Origin: an uncultured Bacteroides sp.
Lineage (GTDB): Bacteria > Bacteroidota > Bacteroidia > Bacteroidales > Bacteroidaceae
Assembly (NCBI GenBank): GCA_944322285.1
Contig: CALUOR010000003.1
Coordinates: 1-64,000 of the forward strand
Direction of reading: 5' to 3'
DNA length: 64,000 nucleotides
Notes under the pieces: generated by a model
Seen by the model: only the letters and a program-made list of their open reading frames with translations
Databases searched by the model: none
What the model was told of the DNA's origin: nothing
In this document: positions 57,397 through 64,000 of the stretch, one piece after another
How positions within the stretch are numbered: position 1 is the first letter of the stretch
Layout: each line of letters opens with the position of its first letter
Program-made: the position numbers and the translations under genes

Positions 57397-58548
57397 TTAC
57401 ATATCTTTATATTTTATCAACATGATAACAGGATTTGATTCTTCATTCAGCAGGGATGCTACATTCTTTAATGTACCTTTTAGCTCATCCTTTTTGTACG
57501 CTTCAATCAATTTATACGCTTCCAATTTTTCAAATGTCGCAATGTCACCCACTCCCCAATTGGAAGTCATGTTTACTTTTTGCTTATTTGTATAATCCGC
57601 ATTCAATACGACTGCGCTATATACTTTATGCGCTTGTCTGTCGTAAACCCATTCAGAGGTAGGAAAGCCTCTTCCAGTTGTAAAATCGAATTCTTTTTTA
57701 ATTGTTTGAATAAAGCAATATTGATTTGTGACAGGCCCCATTGTAAGAAAGACCTTAGGATTTTCCGTTTCCTTTTTCACTATAAAAGGAATCAACCGAT
57801 TCTCATTAGGTGCATAACTATATACGGTATCTGAGGAAGTTTCAATAAGCATAAATTTATCTTTATATGGCATAATCGAGCGTATGAAAGTAGCTACCAC
57901 AGCATCCCCTTCTTGAATAAAAGGTACAGTTACCTCATTGAAAGGGATAGAAATTCCCTGAACGATTCGTCCATCTTGCTTGGATATAACTGCATGATAA
58001 AAATCTTTTTTCTTCTCATTCCCTTCCTCATAATACACAGACATGTCATAACGAATTAAGTTGTCTGTGTCAAAGTTGTACACTTCTAAATACTCTGCAC
58101 CCTCCGTATGATTAAATGAGCGTTTAAAGTTACCGGATAAATCATACACAAGAATCTTTTTCAATGTGGCATCGTTCACGAATATCTCTTCATGCTCTTC
58201 ATCTAAAACGATACTGTTAATATAAGTATATTCTTCCGCTCCTTGTCCTCTCCTGTTTATAATTCTCAGTCCATGCCCCGTTTTTCGGTCAAAGACATAG
58301 ATATTCCCGTCATTGATATAATTTTTCACAAGAATAACGCTGTCCCCGATTGCCGCCACATCGCCTTGTGTTACAAATTCATCCGTTGTCTGCAACGGAA
58401 TATACTCTACATCCATAAAATCTTGAAGGACTAATTCTTTCTCAGAATAGTTTGCCGTAACATCAATTTCCAAGATTTCTTTATTCACTGGGGAAGGACT
58501 ACAACCGCAGAGGCAGATGGCTAATAGAAGATAAGAATACGTTTTCAT
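57397..58548 (-). CDS. 6-bladed beta-propeller lipoprotein
   Basis: 383 residues with a lipobox CLCGC. Repeating blades such as NIYVFDRKTGHGLRIINRRGQGAEEY and EIFVNDATLKKILVYDLSGNF (quoted as separate blades) match the Bacteroides 6-bladed beta-propeller family, whose role is unknown. I chose the ATG at 58548, which starts the signal peptide (MKTYSYLLLAICL); the open frame reaches 58590. Base composition is clearly more AT-rich than its neighbours, which hints at recent acquisition. It follows the GNAT gene by 38 bp. Confidence 0.8.
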   Translation of the reverse strand: MKTYSYLLLAICLCGCSPSPVNKEILEIDVTANYSEKELVLQDFMDVEYIPLQTTDEFVTQGDVAAIGDSVILVKNYINDGNIYVFDRKTGHGLRIINRRGQGAEEYTYINSIVLDEEHEEIFVNDATLKKILVYDLSGNFKRSFNHTEGAEYLEVYNFDTDNLIRYDMSVYYEEGNEKKKDFYHAVISKQDGRIVQGISIPFNEVTVPFIQEGDAVVATFIRSIMPYKDKFMLIETSSDTVYSYAPNENRLIPFIVKKETENPKVFLTMGPVTNQYCFIQTIKKEFDFTTGRGFPTSEWVYDRQAHKVYSAVVLNADYTNKQKVNMTSNWGVGDIATFEKLEAYKLIEAYKKDELKGTLKNVASLLNEESNPVIMLIKYKDM

Positions 58549-58586
58549 GGTGAATTGTGTTAAGTGATTTAATTCTGAACGCCCTG

Positions 58587-59084
58587 TCAAATATCCATCG
58601 CCATAATATAGTCATTCATAAAATATCCGTTGCCGATGGGGAAGTCGCCTTCGCGCGCTTTGCTCATGCCCATGTGCTCGTAGAAGCCTAAGGCAGGGTT
58701 GCTGCGGTTGACGTTCAGCTCCATGCGGCAAGAAGTGGGGTGCACTTCCTTGATATACTTGATGGCTTCGCGGAAGAGGAAACTGCCGCAATGCGCTTTT
58801 TGGAAATAGGGTAGAACATATATTTTTTCCAGGTGAAACAAGTTTTCACCATCGGGGCGGACAGATACATAAGCAGCCGCTTCGCACTCTTCGTAAGCCA
58901 GGAGGTAGACGTGGTCTTCTTCTTCCATCTGCTTGCGGATATTGTCCACGGAGTACATCCACTCCATCATGTAGTCAATCTGTTCTTTACTCAAAATGTC
59001 TTTATAAGTTGCGGGAAATACTTGCCAAGCCAAGTCGTGAATGAGTTGGCAATCGGCAACATCAGCTTTTCTGATTGTAAACAT
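58587..59084 (-). CDS. GNAT family N-acetyltransferase
   Basis: 165 residues with the acetyl-CoA-binding region LEKIYVLPYFQKAHCGSFLF and the following MELNVNRSNPALGFYEHMGM typical of GNAT enzymes. The substrate is not predictable. It is divergent from the DUF4783 gene. Confidence 0.9.
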   Translation of the reverse strand: MFTIRKADVADCQLIHDLAWQVFPATYKDILSKEQIDYMMEWMYSVDNIRKQMEEEDHVYLLAYEECEAAAYVSVRPDGENLFHLEKIYVLPYFQKAHCGSFLFREAIKYIKEVHPTSCRMELNVNRSNPALGFYEHMGMSKAREGDFPIGNGYFMNDYIMAMDI

Positions 59085-59193
59085 GGTAATATATAATAAT
59101 GTATAAGGGTTTGTTTGAGGCCGAAAGTTACGACTTTTTGCGGAAAATGTTCATATTAATGGCTTTTTTTTGTCGTATTTAGCAGTAAATGCT

Positions 59194-59201
59194 TATCTTT
59201 G
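59194..59201 (+). promoter_or_regulatory. -7 promoter element for DUF4783-nadC
   Basis: TATCTTTG matches TAnnTTTG, with a TTTG 21 bases upstream (59169-59172) as -33 element, 21 bp before the ATG. Confidence 0.6.
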
Positions 59202-59222
59202 CGATAGTAAAACTGCTTATTT

Positions 59223-59618
59223 ATGAAGAAACGACTATTCGTTTTGTGGACAGTGTTGCTCGTTGGCGTAGTTTCGCTGATGGCTCAGGATGTGCTGGGA
59301 GGGTTGGCGCAGGCTTTTCAGAAAGGCGACTCGCAGGCATTGGGACAATATATGCATGAGGATGTAAGTCTGGCGCTTGTGGGCAAAGGAGCCGAAGTGG
59401 AAAGTCGTCCGCAAGTTGAAATTGCCATGCGTACTTTCTTTGCCTCCAACAAGGCGAAGGAGTTTGATATCAACCACAAAGGCAAGCGGGACGAATCGGC
59501 TTTTATTGTAGGCACGTTGCGCACTTCTACGGGCAGTTACCGGGTGAATTGTTATCTGAAAAAGATTGGAGAAAACTATTTGATACATCGAATTAGAATA
59601 GAAAAGACAAATGACTAA
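59223..59618 (+). CDS. DUF4783 domain-containing exported protein
   Basis: 131 residues with a signal peptide (cut near LMAQ). The mature part resembles a small NTF2-like fold (LAQAFQKGDSQALGQYM) as in DUF4783 proteins of Bacteroidota; function unknown. Its end overlaps nadC by eight bases, so the two are translated together. Confidence 0.85.
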   Translation: MKKRLFVLWTVLLVGVVSLMAQDVLGGLAQAFQKGDSQALGQYMHEDVSLALVGKGAEVESRPQVEIAMRTFFASNKAKEFDINHKGKRDESAFIVGTLRTSTGSYRVNCYLKKIGENYLIHRIRIEKTND

Positions 59619-60459
59619 AGAACAAGAATTGATTGACAGGCTGATAGATTTAGCCTTTGCGGAAGATATAGGCGATGGTGACCACACTACACTTTCATGC
59701 ATCCCGGATACAGCTATGGGCAAGTCCAAATTGCTGATTAAGGAGCCGGGCATATTGGCGGGCATTGAAGTGGCAAAAGAAGTGTTTCGCCGTTTTGACC
59801 CTACCATGAAGGTGACCGTATATATGGAAGACGGTTCGGAAGTGAAGCCGGGCGATGTGCCGATGGTGGTAGAGGGCAAGGTGCAATCTCTTTTGCAGAC
59901 CGAACGTCTGATGCTGAACATCATGCAACGCATGAGCGGCATTGCTACGATGACACATAAGTATGCCGAACGGCTGGAAGGCACGCACACGAAGGTGCTG
60001 GATACCCGCAAGACAACGCCGGGTATGCGCATCTTGGAGAAGATGGCTGTGAAGATAGGCGGTGGAGAAAATCATCGCATCGGCCTGTTTGACATGATTT
60101 TGTTGAAGGATAATCATGTAGACTTTGCCGGAGGTATCGATAAGGCTATTACTCGTGCCAAAGAATATTGCAAGGCCAAAGGCAAGGACCTGAAAATAGA
60201 AATAGAGGTGCGCAATTTGGATGAACTGCAACAAGTGCTTGACTTGGGTGGCGTGGATCGCATCATGTTCGACAACTTTACCCCGGAGCTGACCCGGAAA
60301 GCAGTGGAGATGGTTGGCGGGCGTTATGAAACGGAGTCATCGGGTGGCATTACGTTTGACACATTGCGTCAATATGCCGAGTGTGGCGTAGATTTCATCT
60401 CGGTTGGTGCATTGACACATTCAGTAAAAGGCTTGGATATGAGCTTCAAGGCTTGCTGA
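59611..60459 (+). CDS. nadC: Nicotinate-nucleotide pyrophosphorylase (carboxylating)
   Basis: Converts quinolinate and PRPP to nicotinate mononucleotide in NAD synthesis. The 282-residue protein has GDGDHTT near the N-terminus, the QRMSGIATMT stretch, DTRKTTPGMR and the KDNHV motif. It overlaps the DUF4783 gene and is followed by a terminator. nadD lies at 18152. Confidence 0.96.
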   Translation: MTKEQELIDRLIDLAFAEDIGDGDHTTLSCIPDTAMGKSKLLIKEPGILAGIEVAKEVFRRFDPTMKVTVYMEDGSEVKPGDVPMVVEGKVQSLLQTERLMLNIMQRMSGIATMTHKYAERLEGTHTKVLDTRKTTPGMRILEKMAVKIGGGENHRIGLFDMILLKDNHVDFAGGIDKAITRAKEYCKAKGKDLKIEIEVRNLDELQQVLDLGGVDRIMFDNFTPELTRKAVEMVGGRYETESSGGITFDTLRQYAECGVDFISVGALTHSVKGLDMSFKAC

Positions 60460-60482
60460 GTTATAGATATATCGGCGTGGGG

Positions 60483-60537
60483 AAGCGGATTTTGCGGATA
60501 TATTCTTAGGATATAATTCTGCATTATCCGCTTTTTT
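60483..60537 (+). terminator. Terminator after nadC
   Basis: AAGCGGAT (60483-60490) and ATCCGCTT (60526-60533) pair around a long loop, with an alternative GCGGATA/TATCCGC stem inside, and a run of T follows. Confidence 0.55.
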
Positions 60538-60666
60538 GCGGTGTTTTGATTGAGTCTTTATTCCTTTTTTAACTTCTTTTTGCGTTTTGGATTGCAGCAT
60601 TTCATGTATTGTTGCGTCTAAAGAGTAAAAACGGCGCGATGATGTGCCTGTATTAAAAACGTAACT

Positions 60667-61218
60667 TTGGAAAACGAGATAGAATTGATAGAAGGCTGCC
60701 GGGCGGGAAAGGATGACGCCCGTAAGGCGTTGTACACGCAGTTTTCCGGGCGTATGTTGGCGGTGTGCTACCGTTATACGGGCAATGAAGATGAGGCTTA
60801 CGATGTCCTGCACGATGGTTTTGTGAAGATATTCACGCATTTCACTTTTCGGGGCGAATGTTCGTTGACCTCGTGGATGACAAAGGTGATGATGAGTCAG
60901 GCGATAGATTATCTGCGCCGCAAGCAACGTTTCGCGCATTTGGTGGTGGGTGAGGAGCAATTGCCGGACGTGGCGGATGAACAGTCGGTGGTGGAGAGCG
61001 GAAGCCGCCTTTCGGAAGAAGTGCTGATGAAGTTCGTGGCCGAGCTTCCAGATGGTTGCCGCACGGTGTTCAACCTCTATGTGTTCGAGGAAAAATCGCA
61101 TAAGGAAATAGCCGAGCTTCTGCACATCAAGGAACATTCTTCCACCTCGCAATTGCATAGAGCCAAGTGTTTGTTAGCAAAAAGAATTCAAGAATATAAT
61201 GAGCATGAAAGAAAGTGA
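60667..61218 (+). CDS. ECF RNA polymerase sigma factor (second)
   Basis: 183 residues with region 2 (YTGNEDEAYDVLHDGFVKIF) and region 4 (HKEIAELLHIKEHSSTSQLH). There is no ATG near the N-terminus: the frame is closed by a stop at 60640 and the only fitting start is TTG at 60667, giving ENEIELIEGCRAG as in relatives. A TAACTTTG overlapping this TTG resembles a -7 box but is probably chance. It overlaps the next gene by 20 bp and likely works with it. Confidence 0.88.
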   Translation: MENEIELIEGCRAGKDDARKALYTQFSGRMLAVCYRYTGNEDEAYDVLHDGFVKIFTHFTFRGECSLTSWMTKVMMSQAIDYLRRKQRFAHLVVGEEQLPDVADEQSVVESGSRLSEEVLMKFVAELPDGCRTVFNLYVFEEKSHKEIAELLHIKEHSSTSQLHRAKCLLAKRIQEYNEHERK

Positions 61219-62284
61219 AGGAATAAACGGCTTATTTCGGAGCAAGTTGAGTCAATCGGAAATGCCGGTGCGCAAGGACTTTTGGGAGGAGTTGCAGCGG
61301 GATTTGAATGTGGCGGAAGCCGATGGGGGCAAACGCTTCTGGTTGTCTCCTACCGTTTCGCGCATAGCGGTGGCCGCTTCCGTGGCATTGGTATTGGGCG
61401 TGGCTTCGGCAGCCTATTGGTTTCTGTCCTCTCCGGAAGTGAGGGAGCAGGCATTTACCCCTGGGGTCGCTTTTATCCCAAATAGCGTGTTGGAAGGTGA
61501 CCGGGCGGAAGAAACATTTCAGCTGGAGTCGGCGTCTTCTTCGTCCGGACGTGGACAACAATCACGGGGCATAATGGCCGATGCATCCTCTGATGAGTCA
61601 CAAACCATGTCCGTTCATTTCTCCATCACAGTAAGCCAGCAGGTATATGGCGGGCGTGGAGATAATAATCATTCGTCAGGCTTTGTACAAGCCGGTGGCG
61701 ATAAGACTTCGACCACGCGCAGAGAATGTGACACAGATCCGGTTTCCGATGAAAAAGATAATGTAAAGACAAGGTCGACCTCTTCCTTGGCATCGCGCCA
61801 TTGGGCTATCAAGCCTTATGTGGGGACCGCCTTGTCTAAGGGCGATTACCGGATGCCTTTCACGGCCGGAATCCAGGTGGAGCGCAGGCTGAATAAAAGT
61901 TTGGCATTGGAGGCGGGTTTGCAGTATAATATCTTGCACAATGCTTCGCAAAGCGGAGCGGGACACACTTTGCACACATTGGCCATCCCAGTAAAGCTTA
62001 ACGTATTGTTGGCGAGCAATGATAAAGTGGATTTCTATGCTACGGCGGGAGGAGCGGTAGAAAAATGTGTAGGAGGCGCCCCGGACAATCGTTTCAAGGC
62101 CGAGCCGGTGCAATTGTCGGTTTTGGCCGGATTGGGTGTCCGTTATAAGCTCACCGACCGCATTGCGCTCTTTGCCGAACCTACGGTGAGTCATCATTTT
62201 GATACCGATTCGTCCACACGCTCTTTGCGCACGGAGCGGCCTACGAATCTGAATTTATTGTGTGGTGTGCGTATGGTTTATTAA
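61199..62284 (+). CDS. Anti-sigma-like membrane protein with C-terminal beta-barrel-like domain
   Basis: 361 residues. Residues 1-50 are polar, a transmembrane segment follows (RIAVAASVALVLGVASAAYW), then a low-complexity Ser/Gly/Asp linker to ~residue 195. The last ~165 residues (KPYVGTALSKGDY ... LLCGVRMVY) look like an outer-membrane beta-barrel with alternating strands. The N-terminal part resembles FecR-less anti-sigma proteins next to ECF genes. An ATG at 61205 is an alternative start. A single protein with an inner-membrane helix and an outer-membrane-type domain is odd. Confidence 0.75.
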   Translation: MSMKESEGINGLFRSKLSQSEMPVRKDFWEELQRDLNVAEADGGKRFWLSPTVSRIAVAASVALVLGVASAAYWFLSSPEVREQAFTPGVAFIPNSVLEGDRAEETFQLESASSSSGRGQQSRGIMADASSDESQTMSVHFSITVSQQVYGGRGDNNHSSGFVQAGGDKTSTTRRECDTDPVSDEKDNVKTRSTSSLASRHWAIKPYVGTALSKGDYRMPFTAGIQVERRLNKSLALEAGLQYNILHNASQSGAGHTLHTLAIPVKLNVLLASNDKVDFYATAGGAVEKCVGGAPDNRFKAEPVQLSVLAGLGVRYKLTDRIALFAEPTVSHHFDTDSSTRSLRTERPTNLNLLCGVRMVY

Positions 62285-62306
62285 TAAGTTAAATGAAAAT
62301 ACGGTT

Positions 62307-62837
62307 ATGTATAATACAATATATCACTTGATGGCATGTTGCCTGTTGGCCTTGGCTTTTGCTTCCTGCACCGGGGAAGTGTTTGATTACAATCATCCGG
62401 ATGTAGAATTATTTGTCGAGCAATTGAAATCAGGGCATTATGTGGTTCAAACTTCCGAAGAGTTGAATCCCGTTCCTAAGTTCGACCAAGAAGACATTGG
62501 CGAGCTCTTGGAGTATGCGGACGACATGCGCGAGATTTCCTCTTTCCCCTTGGCCGCCGTGTCCTACTCGCCCGGAGGAAAACTCCGTTTGGGCGAGTGC
62601 ATCTTGTGGACGGTGGAGACCATCCGTTTGGGGCATCCGGCTTCTATGGGGTGTAAGATGGTGCACACCAATGCCGAGGACTACGAGGGCATTTATTTCC
62701 TCTCCGATGAGGAGGTGCTCGATGCTGTGGCACGATATCGCACTTGGTGGGAGAATCGGAAATATCCGCGCACCATGTGGACTATAGAGCCATGTTTTGA
62801 CGAGCCTTTGTGTGGTAGTGGATATATGTGGTGGTAA
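62307..62837 (+). CDS. Small lipoprotein, DUF4943-like
   Basis: 176 residues with a lipobox FASC. It resembles the DUF4943 family of Bacteroides (DVELFVEQLKSGHY, VPKFDQEDIGELLEYA, LGECILWTVETIRLG); function unknown. I chose the ATG at 62307, which starts the signal peptide. It follows the beta-barrel gene by 22 bp and precedes the next gene by 5 bp, so this is one operon with the sigma factor. Confidence 0.7.
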   Translation: MYNTIYHLMACCLLALAFASCTGEVFDYNHPDVELFVEQLKSGHYVVQTSEELNPVPKFDQEDIGELLEYADDMREISSFPLAAVSYSPGGKLRLGECILWTVETIRLGHPASMGCKMVHTNAEDYEGIYFLSDEEVLDAVARYRTWWENRKYPRTMWTIEPCFDEPLCGSGYMWW

Positions 62838-62842
62838 GCGCG

Positions 62843-63517
62843 ATGAGCCGTTATACTTTACTTATGGGGCTGCTATGTTTGGTAGTCCTCCCGCTCTATG
62901 CCCAAGAATGGACAAAGGAAGACTCCTTGCGTTTGGACAGATTGCTCAGGCAGGAAGGCGAAATCAAACTGAATTCTAAAGCGTTGGAGGAGTTGAACCA
63001 AGCCATGGGCAATCCGAAAATGGTGGAGGAGAAACCTTGGTTGGAGGTGGACGAGACGCTTCCTGCGGTAGATGGCATCCGCCCCCGTAAGATAAAAATG
63101 ACTTTATTCCCCTATACGGCCAATACGCCCTATAACTGGGATCCCGTGCGCCAACGTAAGATTGATGTGGATGAAAATACTTGGCGGGGTGATCCTTTCT
63201 ACGAGTTGAAGACCCTGACCGTCTACTCCAATTGGGCCAAATCGCCGCTCGACGCCGGGCCTCGCGAGTCGCTGGAGCAAATAGAAGCCACCGGCTTGCG
63301 CTATGCCCCGATAGCTCAGGCGGGGAGTCACACGGTGTATGGATGGAGTGCTACGGGACGTCCTTCCGGCTATAGTCTCATGCCCGAAAAAGGTTTCTGG
63401 AAGGTGAAAGCGCGTAAACTTCGGGCGCGCACGTTGGAAGTGCTTCGAGCTTATGCTGACTCTACCCGTATTCGGCCCAAAGATACTTTAACGCACGACT
63501 TTCCTTCCGAGCCATGA
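62843..63517 (+). CDS. Exported protein, DUF4858-like
   Basis: 224 residues with a signal peptide (cut near LYAQ). The start WTKEDSLRLDRLL and GEIKLNSKALEEL match small DUF4858-type Bacteroides proteins. Function unknown. I chose the ATG at 62843; GTG codons just upstream overlap the preceding stop. It is the last gene of the second sigma-factor operon. Confidence 0.7.
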   Translation: MSRYTLLMGLLCLVVLPLYAQEWTKEDSLRLDRLLRQEGEIKLNSKALEELNQAMGNPKMVEEKPWLEVDETLPAVDGIRPRKIKMTLFPYTANTPYNWDPVRQRKIDVDENTWRGDPFYELKTLTVYSNWAKSPLDAGPRESLEQIEATGLRYAPIAQAGSHTVYGWSATGRPSGYSLMPEKGFWKVKARKLRARTLEVLRAYADSTRIRPKDTLTHDFPSEP

Positions 63518-63538
63518 GTCTATCTCGAAATTTTTATC

Positions 63539-63546
63539 TACTTTTG
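63539..63546 (+). promoter_or_regulatory. -7 promoter element for the HAD gene
   Basis: TACTTTTG matches TAnnTTTG, 34 bp before the HAD ATG. Confidence 0.45.
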
Positions 63547-63580
63547 CCCCCTCTAATATAAAATACTTATTTGTATACTA

Positions 63581-64000
63581 ATGGATAAGAAAGAAAACAT
63601 AGCCGTGCTTTTCGACTTTGACGGCGTAGTGGTAGACACCGAGACACAATACAGCCGTTTTTGGCATCGGATTGGAGCGGATTACCTGGGGAGGAATGAC
63701 TTGGAAGGACTTATCAAGGGGCAAACCTTGGCGCACATCTACGAAATGTTCTTCAAAGGTAAGGAGAAGGAGCAACGGGAAATAACCCAGGCGCTCAACC
63801 GGTTTGAGGAAGAAATGTCCTACGAGTTTATCCCCGGCTTTCCCGGATTCATGGCTGACCTGCGTAAGCACGGAATAAGGACGGCTGTGGTCACCAGTTC
63901 AAACCGGCAGAAGATGGAAGCCGTATATAGTGTCCGTCCCGAACTTCGCACGATGTTCGACCGTGTCCTGACGGCCGAGATGTTCGCGGCTTCCAAGCCT
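63581..64000 (+). CDS. HAD-superfamily hydrolase (beta-phosphoglucomutase-like), partial
   Basis: The first 140 codons of a gene cut by the window edge. VLFDFDGVVVDTE is HAD motif I with the nucleophile and acid/base aspartates, and TAVVTSSN is motif II. The helical cap between them places it in subfamily IA (phosphatase or beta-phosphoglucomutase). Substrate unknown. Confidence 0.88.
   Translation, partial: MDKKENIAVLFDFDGVVVDTETQYSRFWHRIGADYLGRNDLEGLIKGQTLAHIYEMFFKGKEKEQREITQALNRFEEEMSYEFIPGFPGFMADLRKHGIRTAVVTSSNRQKMEAVYSVRPELRTMFDRVLTAEMFAASKP

Noticed and set aside
60662-60669. TAACTTTG as a -7 promoter for the second ECF sigma gene
   Set aside because: It overlaps the only plausible start codon, so transcription would begin inside the coding region.

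Overview
The window looks like chromosome of a gut Bacteroides or a close relative. Genes have Bacteroidota-type promoters (a -7 element TAnnTTTG is visible before many of them) and almost no Shine-Dalgarno signals. It holds a polysaccharide utilisation locus (PUL) with SusC/SusD, FecR and an ECF sigma factor, a DUF4290 protein, and the murA-rimM-M23-dxr-rseP gene order. No rRNA, tRNA, prophage, CRISPR or insertion sequence was seen.

Layout. 192-16230 is almost entirely minus-strand housekeeping: an M16 peptidase, a lipid kinase, miaA, a membrane phosphoesterase, a stand-alone methionine synthase activation domain, dihydroorotase, a glycosyltransferase, rseP, dxr, an M23 peptidase, rimM, murA, DUF4290 and tsaB. 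16336-19701 (plus) carries yicC, gmk, a small membrane protein, nadD and menA. rfbB-rfbA (minus) follow. 21888-44309 is a large PUL on the minus strand: GH115, GH2, an SGNH acetylesterase, two GH29 fucosidases, a phosphodiesterase, a large two-module lipoprotein, SusD, SusC, FecR and ECF sigma. Between the lipoprotein and susD sit a nuclease-gene remnant and an Rpn-type nuclease gene bounded by a 20-bp direct repeat. Then come uvrA and ybaK (plus), a three-gene biotin-dependent acyl-CoA carboxylase (minus), nrdG and nrdD under a cobalamin riboswitch (minus), a POT transporter (plus), a beta-propeller lipoprotein and an acetyltransferase (minus). The right end (plus) has a DUF4783 protein, nadC, a second ECF sigma with a membrane/beta-barrel partner, two small exported proteins, and a HAD phosphatase cut by the window edge.

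How the PUL works together (inference): SusC/SusD import a glycan. The enzymes remove acetyl, fucose, glucuronate and beta-galactose-type groups, which fits a decorated plant glycan such as a fucosylated arabinogalactan. A shared motif (ACTCATACTTTT, ten bases, then GTGTT) lies before susC, before both enzyme operons and upstream of the sigma gene, so one regulator, probably the local ECF sigma, may control all of them.

The most unusual thing is structural. Eight intergenic spaces carry short tandem arrays with a 21-23 bp period, each unit built around a dyad. The sequence differs completely from array to array while period and symmetry are kept, and within arrays the dyad arms change together. 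Most sit just 3' of a stop codon. A second family of hairpins built from 7-9 bp repeats occurs three times.
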